From Granulosicoccaceae bacterium (GTDB lineage: Bacteria > Pseudomonadota > Gammaproteobacteria > Granulosicoccales > Granulosicoccaceae): a stretch of 6,703 nt of DNA. The DNA lies in the NCBI GenBank assembly GCA_023301405.1, contig JALZUX010000397.1, positions 1 through 6,703 of the forward strand, read 5' to 3'. This document shows positions 1 through 6,627 of the stretch, one piece after another (the first letter of the stretch is position 1; every line of letters begins with the position of its first letter). The notes under the pieces were generated by a model. That model ran no database searches and was not told the DNA's origin. It worked only from the letters and a program-made list of their open reading frames with translations. Position numbers and translations under genes: made by a program.

Positions 1-642
1 GAGCGGGTTAAACCAGACAGAATAGTCAGTAATAATACAGGTGTTGCTTATAAAGCATTTGAAATGGGCATTGAGTGGATCGCCGGGCCGTTTCTCAATA
101 CCACAAATTCCTATGCGTTATTAACTATGCAAGAAGAGCTGAATTGCGCCGGGGCGTTTGTTTCAAATGAAATAAATCGCATGCAGATTAAAAATATATC
201 ACGGCCTGATAATTTTAAGCTGTTGTACAGCATTTACCATCCCATTTTGATGATGACCAGTCGTCAGTGTTTTTTCCAACAGACGGTTGGTTGCAAAAAA
301 CCGGCTATTGAAGACGGTTGCATGTTGAAATGTAAAAAGGCGACGACAATCACCAATGTGAAAGGGGTGTCGTTTGCAGTTGATAAGCAAAAGGGCGGCT
401 ACCCAAGTATTTATAACGATGAGCAATTTTTGAATTTTGACATCGTTGATGATTTAGCCGGTCTTTTTGACGAGTTCTTTATTGATCTTACTAATATCGG
501 AGCAGGGTCTAAAGCCGAACTGGATAAGGTTCAGTTGATCGAACACTTTGAGAGTTTCTTAGGCGGTAACAACCAAGCGCAACAGCATCTTAGTAATATG
601 ATTACCGTTTCGACCAATGCGCAATATAGCCAGGGGTTGTAA
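1..642 (+). CDS. Peptidase U32 family protein, C-terminal part (5' truncated by window edge)
   Basis: The frame is open from the first base, and the residues before the first ATG (at 64) read as conserved-looking protein (IVSNNTGVAYKAFEMGIEW). I therefore take the gene as entering from the left and that ATG as internal. The visible 213 residues end in TAA. The fragment resembles the C-terminal region of U32-family proteins, a family once called peptidases. Several members are now known to be iron-sulfur enzymes or factors for RNA hydroxylation (RlhA, TrhP) or ubiquinone hydroxylation (UbiU/UbiV). Four cysteines at fragment residues 90, 98, 107 and 111 (C-x7-C-x8-C-x3-C, in SRQCFFQQTVGCKK and DGCMLKCKK) look like a metal or Fe-S ligand set. 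The C-x7-C spacing recalls the C-terminal region of E. coli RlhA as I remember it. The catalytic N-terminal domain lies outside the window, so subfamily and function are not assigned. A GST-like gene follows after 38 nt with no visible terminator, so co-transcription is likely. Confidence 0.82.
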   Translation, partial: ERVKPDRIVSNNTGVAYKAFEMGIEWIAGPFLNTTNSYALLTMQEELNCAGAFVSNEINRMQIKNISRPDNFKLLYSIYHPILMMTSRQCFFQQTVGCKKPAIEDGCMLKCKKATTITNVKGVSFAVDKQKGGYPSIYNDEQFLNFDIVDDLAGLFDEFFIDLTNIGAGSKAELDKVQLIEHFESFLGGNNQAQQHLSNMITVSTNAQYSQGL

Positions 643-680
643 GCGCCTTTGATCGGCTTGAATAATTTTCGTTTGGGGCG

Positions 681-1355
681 ATGCTTGAAGTGACTGATTC
701 TTTAGCCACGCCGGTTCTCTATTCGTTACAGCATTGCCCTTATGCGATGCGCGCAAGGCTGGGCATCTTATTGGCGAAGCAAGTTGTATTACTTCGTGCC
801 ATCACGATGAAAGGTAAACCAGATGACATGCTGGTTGCCTCTCCGAAGGGCACAGTGCCGGTGTTGGTTGTTGATGCGGATCTTGTGATAGATGAAAGCC
901 TTGATATTATGCTATGGGCACTTAAGCAAAATGACCCGCATGATTTGCTTTATGAAGATCAGCCTGAAGCGTTACCCGAAATGCTGGAAATCATTAAGGA
1001 AAATGACAGCCAGTTTAAGCCAAGCTTAGAAGTTTATAAGCGGGCAAAGCGTTACCACCATCAATCAGAGGAAAGTGACCGTTTAGAGTGTGAGCCTTTT
1101 ATTCAACGATTGGAAAGTCGTTTAATTGAAAATGATTTTTTTATGGGCGCAACGCCAAGTCTTCTGGATTATGCACTGGTACCTTTTGTACGTCAGTTCT
1201 CCAAGGTGAACCGGCAGATATACAGGGAAGGGCCGTATGCTAATTTGCGTGTATGGCTGCATAGCCAGTTGCAAAGCCAATTGTTTGCTAAGGCGATGTT
1301 CAAGTACCCATTATGGCTGGATACGGATCAAGAATTTGAATTTGGTGCTTATTAA
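681..1355 (+). CDS. Glutathione S-transferase-like protein
   Basis: This 224-residue protein has the two-domain GST layout. The N-terminal thioredoxin-like domain (about 11-90) contains C19-P-Y-A in HCPYAMRARLGI. This is a single-cysteine active-site motif as in omega-class GSTs and one Cys short of glutaredoxin 2 (CPYC). It also has the cis-proline loop TVPVLVV (P60) and E72-S73 in DESLDIMLWAL, which in the family bind the gamma-glutamyl group of glutathione. The helical C-terminal domain (about 95-215) carries the S-x-x-D N-capping box at 160-163 (SLLDYALVPF). The expected role is cytosolic glutathione-dependent thiol transfer or deglutathionylation rather than classical detoxification; the substrate is unknown. 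The ATG at 681 has a G-rich stretch (GGGGCG, 675-680) directly against it. The in-frame GTG at 690 has better spacing and would shorten the protein by three residues. The gene follows the U32 gene closely and is ended by a terminator 29 nt downstream. Confidence 0.88.
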   Translation: MLEVTDSLATPVLYSLQHCPYAMRARLGILLAKQVVLLRAITMKGKPDDMLVASPKGTVPVLVVDADLVIDESLDIMLWALKQNDPHDLLYEDQPEALPEMLEIIKENDSQFKPSLEVYKRAKRYHHQSEESDRLECEPFIQRLESRLIENDFFMGATPSLLDYALVPFVRQFSKVNRQIYREGPYANLRVWLHSQLQSQLFAKAMFKYPLWLDTDQEFEFGAY

Positions 1356-1384
1356 ATAGTGAGTTTGTATCGTAGTGGTCGATG

Positions 1385-1405
1385 CCCACGGTAGTCGTGG
1401 GTTTT
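1385..1405 (+). terminator. Rho-independent terminator after the GST-like gene
   Basis: CCCACG (1385-1390) pairs perfectly with CGTGGG (1396-1401) around a 5-nt loop and is followed at once by TTTT. A G-U pair (1384/1402) could lengthen the 6-bp stem. It begins 29 nt past the GST stop codon and is oriented to end the U32-GST transcript. The U-tract is short, so termination may be only moderately efficient. No matching U-tract exists on the other strand, so it should not serve the convergent PLP-enzyme gene. Confidence 0.72.
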
Positions 1406-1591
1406 GTGGATAAGCTTGCACGTCCACCACGAGCGGTCGTTAAAAATAATGACGTGCGTTTGGCAATAGCTGTTACTGAATAGCGGTGGTTCATTAGTGT
1501 ATTGAAGGCGAAGTCTATCCTTGTGGTTAGAGTGGTGGATGTGCCTTAGGCTTATTCATCCTACGGTAGTTCAGGGTTTATATTTCGCAGT

Positions 1592-2794
1592 CTACTCAAA
1601 GATTTGTAGTGCCTGCTGTAAGTCGGCGATCAAATCAGCACTATCTTCTATACCAGCTGAGTAACGGATCAGGCTTTCAGGTATTCCCATGGCTTTGCGT
1701 TCTTCGGCGCTGCACTCGACGTGACTTGTGGTGGCCGGTGGTCCTATAGTGGTTTCAACAGCGCCCAGATTCGCTGCAGCGTGTGCGTACTTTAAGCGCG
1801 GCACAAAGCGGCGCACAGCATCGAAGCTGTCTTCTTTAAGCATAAAGCTTAGCATGCCACCAAAACCAGTCATTTGCTGCTTGGCTATCAGGTGGCCGCT
1901 GTGGGATTCAAGGCCGGGATAAAAGACCTGATCAATGGCTGGATGATTCTCCAGGTACTGCGCCACCAACATGGCGTTTCGATTCTGCTCACGGATACGC
2001 AGTGCCAGTGTTTTCATTCCGCGTAGTAGTAAGTAGGCAGCCATCGGATGCAAAGTAGCGCCATTGATTTCCCGGTAGTGATAGATTTTCTGGATCAGTG
2101 ATTTTTCCCCGCATATAACTCCACCAAGTGCGTCGGCGTGGCCGCCAAGGAACTTGGTGGCACTGTGCAGAACAAGATCAGCGCCTAGTTGAAGTGGTTG
2201 CTGGTTTATCGGGGTGGCGAATGTATTGTCGACAATCACGGTGGCGCCTGCCTTTTTACCGGCTGCAGCCAGGCGGGCAATGTCGATGACTTTGGTTGTG
2301 GGGTTAGTGGGGCTTTCGAGATACAAAACATCGCAGCCTTTGGAAATTGCTGATTCTATTTGCTGGTGATCAGTGGTGTCGCAGAGATCTACTTCAATGT
2401 TGAATTTGGGTAGAAACTCGGTGAATAACACGTTGGTCCCGCCATAGGTGTCTTTTACCGACACTACGCGTTGTCCGGGGGACAATAGTCCAAATAGTGT
2501 GCTGCTTATGATACCCATGCCAGTAGAGGCGCTGGTGACTGCTTCGGCGTTTTCCAGTTGCCTGACCTTTTGTTCAAACGCGTGAACTGTCGGATTAGTG
2601 TTGCGCCCGTAGATATGCCCGGGCTTTTCTCCTAATGCTACCTTTTGCCATTCATCAACATCATCATAGCCAAAGCCGACTGAGTGCACTACGGGCACCT
2701 GGGTTGCTCCTTGTAGAAGGTATTCTTCTTCGCCTGCCCAGATGCATTGGGTGCTTTGCGCGATAGGCTCTTGCTGGTTGCGCTTGTTCGTCAT
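1592..2794 (-). CDS. PLP-dependent cystathionine gamma-synthase / gamma-lyase family enzyme
   Basis: This complete 400-residue protein belongs to the Cys/Met-metabolism PLP enzyme family (fold type I), which normally runs to about 380-430 residues. Visible landmarks are YGRNTNPT (62-69), whose Tyr and Arg reach the neighbouring subunit's PLP phosphate; SASTGMGI (88-95), phosphate loop; KDTYGGT with Y117, which stacks on the cofactor ring; SPTNP (161-165); VDNTF with D189, which pairs with the pyridine nitrogen; SATKFLGGH with K214, the Schiff-base lysine; and RYSAGIED with R377, the substrate-carboxylate ligand. All key residues are present, so it should be active in the cytoplasm on homoserine esters, cystathionine, methionine or a related thioether. 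Synthase, gamma-lyase and methionine gamma-lyase cannot be separated by eye. The frame stays open back to a GTG at 2968, but those 58 extra residues do not look like the family, so ATG at 2794 is chosen although its ribosome-binding site is weak. It is divergent from the TRAP operon. No MetJ-box-like repeat or SAM riboswitch was seen upstream, and no clear terminator downstream. Confidence 0.9.
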   Translation of the reverse strand: MTNKRNQQEPIAQSTQCIWAGEEEYLLQGATQVPVVHSVGFGYDDVDEWQKVALGEKPGHIYGRNTNPTVHAFEQKVRQLENAEAVTSASTGMGIISSTLFGLLSPGQRVVSVKDTYGGTNVLFTEFLPKFNIEVDLCDTTDHQQIESAISKGCDVLYLESPTNPTTKVIDIARLAAAGKKAGATVIVDNTFATPINQQPLQLGADLVLHSATKFLGGHADALGGVICGEKSLIQKIYHYREINGATLHPMAAYLLLRGMKTLALRIREQNRNAMLVAQYLENHPAIDQVFYPGLESHSGHLIAKQQMTGFGGMLSFMLKEDSFDAVRRFVPRLKYAHAAANLGAVETTIGPPATTSHVECSAEERKAMGIPESLIRYSAGIEDSADLIADLQQALQIFE

Positions 2795-3062
2795 GGATGT
2801 CCGGTTTGTTAATTTGGTGGGGGGTAGTTTCGCAAAATTTGTGGCAGCGGCCTTCGCTATGGTCGTCGCGCAGTGGTCTATTTTGCCGGAATTATTCTGG
2901 AAGCGTGCTGCAAACAGCTGCATGCCACTATCTTTGGTAGGCGGTAATTCGCAAGTTGTTAGAGTCACATGGTGTTGGTGTAGTGTTTCGTTTGCCGCAA
3001 ATGGCGCATTCTAAATCGGTAGAGAGGTGATTTGGCGGGTCTTCGGGTAAAAAAAGGGGTAA

Positions 3063-3084
3063 CATGAAAAACGCGTTTTTGATG
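3063..3084. promoter_or_regulatory. 22-nt palindrome, candidate repressor operator
   Basis: The core AAAAACGCGTTTTT (3067-3080) is a perfect 14-bp palindrome with a central CGCG. The symmetry extends on both sides through CAT...ATG after a single mismatched pair (3066/3081), giving 20 of 22 symmetric positions. A/T-rich arms around a central CG are typical of dimeric repressor operators such as those of the LacI family. It lies about 23 nt before the receptor start and would be well placed to control the TRAP operon. As RNA its stem would be only five A-U pairs, so a DNA-binding role is more likely than a structural RNA. No regulator gene is present in the window to pair it with. Confidence 0.45.
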
Positions 3085-3096
3085 CGGTTATCATGA
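3064..3096 (+). CDS. Candidate 10-residue leader peptide upstream of the TAXI receptor
   Basis: ATG at 3064 opens a 10-codon frame (MKNAFLMRLS) ending in TGA at 3094-3096. It has a strong Shine-Dalgarno stretch, AAGGGG at 3054-3059, four nt before the start. Its stop codon overlaps the first bases of the receptor's own Shine-Dalgarno (GAGGGGA, 3095-3101), so a ribosome finishing here would sit on the receptor's initiation site. That fits translational coupling or a regulatory leader. The peptide has no run of a single amino acid, so classical amino-acid attenuation is not indicated. It may be a by-product of a duplicated initiation region instead. There is no evidence that it is translated. 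Confidence 0.35.
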   Translation: MKNAFLMRLS

Positions 3097-3106
3097 GGGG
3101 AATCAT

Positions 3107-4156
3107 TTGAAAAACATTAAAACACTGTTGGCACTTAGTCTGGCTGCTGTATTGTCCGGAACTGTTGGCGCTGCTGAAAACCTGACCGCTGAGACAGCTT
3201 CACCCGGTGGGTCAATTCACTTATCAATGGCCCATCTGGCCGAAATCGCCGCCGAGCGTGATATCGCTGCTATTCAAGTTGCCGACGGACAAACACTGAC
3301 GAACTCAGTACAGAATGTTGCCGAAGGCAAAACAGACATCGCTGGAACACCTTATATACTGCCATTTTTACTGGCTGGTGGCCGCGGTCCTTACTCAAAG
3401 CTTGGTGCTGAAAAGGGTGCTGAGCTCGCGTCGAATCTGCGAGCACTTTATCCCGTTACATTGGGGATTTTTGCGTTGTATGCCTACGACTCAAAAGGCC
3501 TTAAGGGCTGGAGTGATCTGGAAGGCAAAACAATTTATAACGGCCCTCCGCGTGGTGCTGCCGTGACAAACGCCAGAGCCGTTATTCAATTGGCTGCCGG
3601 TCTCAAGGAAGGCGACGATTACAAAGGTGTGCAAGTAAACTGGGGGCAGGCAGTGAAGACCATCACGGACGGTTCAGCAGATGCCGTTGTGTTGCCTATA
3701 TTGTTTCCAGACAGCCGAATTACACAGGCATTGGCCTCCGGCAATATGACAGTCTGGTCAATTCCGAAAGACAAATGGGATTCAGAGCCGTTTCAAAAGT
3801 ATCTTCGTGCGCCAGGCTCAGCACCGTTTGAAATTTCTGTGGCCGACGCAACTCTGGGCGAAGGTGGTGTGACACTTGTGAGTGAAGATGGGACCTTCCG
3901 CGGTTTGGCCACAATTGGTGGCGATATCGTTAATAAGAGCATGTCTTTTGATTTGGCCAAAGCTCTGACAACCGCTCACATTGAGACGCTGGACAAGCTG
4001 AAAGCCAAAGCGCCTTTTGCCAAGCAGGCAGGCTACGGTGTTGTTGATGTAGTGAAATCAGGTATGTGTGGCCCGAATCCGCTTAAATATCATGAGGGCG
4101 CAGTAGCCGCATGGGAAGGAGCTGGTTTTGTCATTGATGACTGTGCAAAGCCTTAA
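3107..4156 (+). CDS. TAXI-family TRAP transporter solute-binding protein
   Basis: This 349-residue secreted receptor matches the usual 320-350 length of TAXI (TRAP-associated extracytoplasmic immunogenic) proteins. Residues 1-22 are a signal peptide: K2-N-I-K5, a hydrophobic core LLALSLAAVLSG, and cleavage after VGA before AEN. The mature part has the two-lobe periplasmic-binding layout, with SPGGSIHLSMAHLAEI near the N-terminus, EGKTDIAGTPYILP, LEGKTIYNGPPRGAAV in the middle and DGSADAVVLP after it. The only cysteines, C321 and C346, could form a disulfide closing the C-terminus. It should bind a small, often acidic, organic solute and deliver it to the fused permease encoded just downstream. 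The start is TTG at 3107, supported by GAGGGGA at 3095-3101 with 5-nt spacing; no in-frame ATG fits the signal peptide. The rare start codon and the leader ORF ahead of it suggest translational control. The ligand cannot be predicted. Confidence 0.92.
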   Translation: MKNIKTLLALSLAAVLSGTVGAAENLTAETASPGGSIHLSMAHLAEIAAERDIAAIQVADGQTLTNSVQNVAEGKTDIAGTPYILPFLLAGGRGPYSKLGAEKGAELASNLRALYPVTLGIFALYAYDSKGLKGWSDLEGKTIYNGPPRGAAVTNARAVIQLAAGLKEGDDYKGVQVNWGQAVKTITDGSADAVVLPILFPDSRITQALASGNMTVWSIPKDKWDSEPFQKYLRAPGSAPFEISVADATLGEGGVTLVSEDGTFRGLATIGGDIVNKSMSFDLAKALTTAHIETLDKLKAKAPFAKQAGYGVVDVVKSGMCGPNPLKYHEGAVAAWEGAGFVIDDCAKP

Positions 4157-4182
4157 GCACAGCTTGTTTAAGTGTTAAGAAT

Positions 4183-4207
4183 TTCGGCCCTTGCGGGCCG
4201 AAGTTTT
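4183..4207 (+). terminator. Intercistronic terminator-like hairpin between receptor and permease genes
   Basis: TTCGGCCC (4183-4190) pairs perfectly with GGGCCGAA (4195-4202) around a TTGC tetraloop. It is followed by G and TTTT, with flanking A/T able to extend the stem. It sits 26 nt after the receptor stop and about 57 nt before the permease start. It most likely ends part of the transcripts or protects the 3' end of a receptor-only mRNA, giving more receptor than permease. That is the usual arrangement for periplasmic-binding-protein operons. Confidence 0.78.
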
Positions 4208-4263
4208 ATGGGGCAGTAAATGACCTGCCCATCGTCAAATAGACCCTATCCACAAGGCAGTTA

Positions 4264-6627
4264 ATGTCAAACGAAAATCAAGCGCCTGCAATGCGTCCCG
4301 ACTTTGGTCTAAAGCTGGTGTACTGGCTGGCTTTAGCGTTCGTAATTGTTGGCCTGTTGAATTCTATGCCCGGGATACCCGGCGTTGATGATGCGTTTGA
4401 AGGATTGTTTGGTTTTAAGGACTTTACGATCCGAAAATACCCTTACGAATATTTTTACCCGATAGCGTTTGTAGTGATGATGATTATCGTCGTCCTGAAG
4501 CACTCGTTGTGGCGGGATTTGGCGGGTAGTTCACCGCTACGGCGTAATTTAGGGCTGGCGATGGATGCCGCGCTATTTGTCGCTGCAATCGCGATTTCCC
4601 TTACCTACATGGTAGAGATTGAATCAGTCTGTCTGATTGATCAGATTACCGGTGAGCGTGCAAAACTCATTACAGAAAGTTTGGCCGCTGAAATTGAGTT
4701 TGCAGAGCTTTACGGTCTGCCAATCCCTGACTCTGTTGAAGACCCTCAGTGTATTAATACAACCGACGCATGGCTGGTTGCCATTATTGGTTTGTCTGTG
4801 ATGGTTTTTCTTTCCTATAACGTGAAAGTTTGGGGTTTGCCTCTGGTGTTGGTGGCTATCGCTATGGCAACTTACACGGTCGTTACTGTGTTGGTGTGGT
4901 ACTTTCACGGTCCTGACGATATTAATAAGTACCTGATGACTAAGTTGGGGGGTGAACCACGGCTGCTGGCTGACGGCCGTCCTCGCTTGCACGACGCGCT
5001 GGTGAATAACTCATCCGGACTGCTTGGCCGGTTTATGGATATTATTCTGAATACCGTATTCCCGTATATTGTGCTTGGTGGTTTGTTTGGTGCTTCTGCC
5101 GGTGGTCGGTCATTAATTAAACTGGCGTTTTTGTGGACACGTAATTTGCGCGGTGGTCCAGCCCATGCGGCTATTGTGTCGTCTGCTATGTTTGGAACAA
5201 TATCCGGAGGGCCGGTGGTTAATGTGCTCTCGACTGGTGTGCTGACCATCCCCATGATGATCAAGCGCGGGTTTTCCAAAGTGTTTGCCGGTGGGATGGA
5301 GTCAGCTGCATCATCGGGTGGGTCAATTATGCCGCCGGTGATGGGTGTAGCTGCATTCGTATTGGCGGCTCTGACAGCGGTGCCATACCGCGAGGTGATC
5401 ATTGCCGCCGCTATTCCTGCGATAGCCTATTTTTTCTGTCTGTTTCTATCGGTTGTTTTCCAGTCAAGAAAGCAAGGCATTGAAGCGATTGGTGAAGTGA
5501 CTGAAGACATGATTCTGTCTCGCGCTGATAAGCTAAACCTAGTCATGATCTTTGGGCCGATTTTGCTAATTTTATTTCTGTTGCTCACCCCTAAGGAAGC
5601 TATTGGCTGTGGTTTCCTTGGGTCGTTGTTTGGCGTGCAGAATGTGATTGAAAACGGCGTTTGCCGTGCCACCGATTTACCGTGGTTTTTTGAGCTATTG
5701 CAAAACTCAGCCGGTGACGCTGGAAGTGCAGGTTGGTGGGCCGTCATACTCTTATGCTTTCTATTGTTTCTTGATAAAGACATGCGAAAACACCCAAAGC
5801 GATTGCTTGATGCGTTGTCCGGGTCGGGGGTTTTAATCTCTACGTTGTACCTGATGTTTCTAGCCGTTTCGATTATTGATTTCTGTCTTAACTTTACCGG
5901 CCTTTCCGATTTTATAGCGCTTGATGTGCTTGGCTGGTTGCGCGGGCTTGATTTGGGAGGAAGTGGTTCCGGGCTGTTTCAGTTTATAGCGCTTCTAACC
6001 ACGATGGCGTTGGCTGTGTTGTTGGGTATGGGCATGCCGGCGGTGCCTGCTTATATTAATGTGGCCTTGCTGATGGGGCCGGTATTATCTGGTTTAGGGT
6101 TGTCTATTTTCACCGCGCATATGTTCATATTCTACTTTGCGGTAGCTTCTGCGATCACACCGCCAGTGGCCATTGCTGCATTTACGGCTGCAACTATTAC
6201 CAAGTCTGAACCAATGGCGACGGCGTTCTCTGCGGTGAGGTCTGGCATTGTGATGTTTGTTATTCCGTTTGTATTTGCTTTGAACCCTGAAATATTACTG
6301 ATAGAGGCTGCTGTGCGAAATCCGTCAGCACTTCAAACTGCATCGCTGTACTTACCGGGCTATGATGGGCAGTTGCATTTGGGCGCATTGGTGTGGCTGT
6401 TGGTCAGGCTTGCGGTAGCGCTTTACTTGTTGGCCAGTGCGCTGGCAGCATTTGATCGAAAGTCTTTGTCGGCTATTGAAATATTAGTTCGCCTCGGGTT
6501 GGCGGCTTTAATCATGATTAAGGCTACCCATATAAATGGTGTGGTGTTTGTCGCTGCCATTGCCTTGTTGGTCTTTCACTTTATAAATAACCGATCCACT
6601 TCGGCAGGTGTGCAAAACCAACCATGA
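4264..6627 (+). CDS. Fused TRAP transporter permease (small DctQ-like plus large DctM-like domains)
   Basis: This 787-residue polytopic inner-membrane protein is of the fused type that partners TAXI receptors. The N-terminal part has hydrophobic segments near 14-33, 64-82, 97-119, 164-182 and 190-212, the DctQ-like region. The DctM-like region carries the family's signature stretches: GGPAHAAIVSSAMFGTISGG (about 298-317), GGMESAASSGG followed by PPVMGVAAF (about 342-363), LGMGMPAVPAYI (about 586-598) and FYFAVASAITPPVAIAAF (about 622-640). Further hydrophobic helices fill 690-780. It should import the receptor-bound solute by coupling to a sodium or proton gradient. Two hydrophilic inter-helix stretches each contain a cysteine pair, C123/C163 and C449/C467. 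ATG at 4264 has AAGG at 4254-4257 with good spacing. The stop overlaps the sulfatase start (ATGA), so the two are translationally coupled. No separate small-subunit gene is present, as expected for a fused protein. Confidence 0.95.
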   Translation: MSNENQAPAMRPDFGLKLVYWLALAFVIVGLLNSMPGIPGVDDAFEGLFGFKDFTIRKYPYEYFYPIAFVVMMIIVVLKHSLWRDLAGSSPLRRNLGLAMDAALFVAAIAISLTYMVEIESVCLIDQITGERAKLITESLAAEIEFAELYGLPIPDSVEDPQCINTTDAWLVAIIGLSVMVFLSYNVKVWGLPLVLVAIAMATYTVVTVLVWYFHGPDDINKYLMTKLGGEPRLLADGRPRLHDALVNNSSGLLGRFMDIILNTVFPYIVLGGLFGASAGGRSLIKLAFLWTRNLRGGPAHAAIVSSAMFGTISGGPVVNVLSTGVLTIPMMIKRGFSKVFAGGMESAASSGGSIMPPVMGVAAFVLAALTAVPYREVIIAAAIPAIAYFFCLFLSVVFQSRKQGIEAIGEVTEDMILSRADKLNLVMIFGPILLILFLLLTPKEAIGCGFLGSLFGVQNVIENGVCRATDLPWFFELLQNSAGDAGSAGWWAVILLCFLLFLDKDMRKHPKRLLDALSGSGVLISTLYLMFLAVSIIDFCLNFTGLSDFIALDVLGWLRGLDLGGSGSGLFQFIALLTTMALAVLLGMGMPAVPAYINVALLMGPVLSGLGLSIFTAHMFIFYFAVASAITPPVAIAAFTAATITKSEPMATAFSAVRSGIVMFVIPFVFALNPEILLIEAAVRNPSALQTASLYLPGYDGQLHLGALVWLLVRLAVALYLLASALAAFDRKSLSAIEILVRLGLAALIMIKATHINGVVFVAAIALLVFHFINNRSTSAGVQNQP

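Larger units (their letters stand above)
2795..3106. promoter_or_regulatory. Divergent intergenic region between the PLP enzyme and the TRAP operon
   Basis: This 312-nt spacer must hold promoters for both divergent units. I find no protein gene in it beyond an 11-codon leader ORF near its right end. The open frames crossing it on both strands have no ribosome-binding site or recognisable protein. No pair of -35/-10 hexamers is good enough to call on either strand. One weak minus-strand candidate is TTGCGA with GATAGT 16 nt away (around 2930-2960), with 4 of 6 matches at each box. The right end, from about 3050, carries the recognisable elements: a palindrome, a leader ORF and a duplicated translation-initiation segment. 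Confidence 0.6.
3055..3115 (+). repeat. Imperfect direct repeat of the translation-initiation segment
   Basis: AGGGGTAACATGAAAAAC (3055-3072) recurs as AGGGGAATCATTTGAAAAAC (3096-3115). Both copies have a Shine-Dalgarno, a CAT/start triplet and a GAAAAAC stretch coding for Met-Lys-Asn. The start codons are 43 nt apart, so the copies are in different frames: the first opens only the 10-residue leader frame and the second (TTG) opens the receptor. The match is short and A-rich, so chance is possible. Confidence 0.4.

Noticed and set aside
64..642. ATG at 64 as the true start of the first gene
   Set aside because: The reading frame is open to the window edge with protein-like sequence before it, and no Shine-Dalgarno precedes the ATG.
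1300..1494. 64-codon minus-strand frame in the convergent spacer
   Set aside because: It has no ribosome-binding site, no recognisable family, and runs into the end of the GST-like gene and across its terminator hairpin.
1423..1539. 8-bp inverted repeat TCCACCAC / GTGGTGGA 101 nt apart in the spacer
   Set aside because: GTGGT-type words are frequent here and in nearby coding sequence, and the arms are short and distant, so chance is the simpler explanation.
2795..2968. 58-residue N-terminal extension of the PLP enzyme back to a GTG at 2968
   Set aside because: The extra residues do not resemble the family's N-terminus, and the 400-residue form from ATG 2794 has the expected length and starts right before the conserved STQ-x-WAGE region.
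2742..3014. 90-codon plus-strand frame across the divergent intergenic region
   Set aside because: It starts inside the PLP-enzyme gene on the opposite strand, has no Shine-Dalgarno, and the translation looks like random sequence.
4905..5402. 165-codon minus-strand frame inside the permease gene
   Set aside because: It lies entirely antisense to a well-conserved TRAP domain; its Pro/Ser/Asn-rich translation is the usual reverse-complement artefact of a membrane-protein gene.
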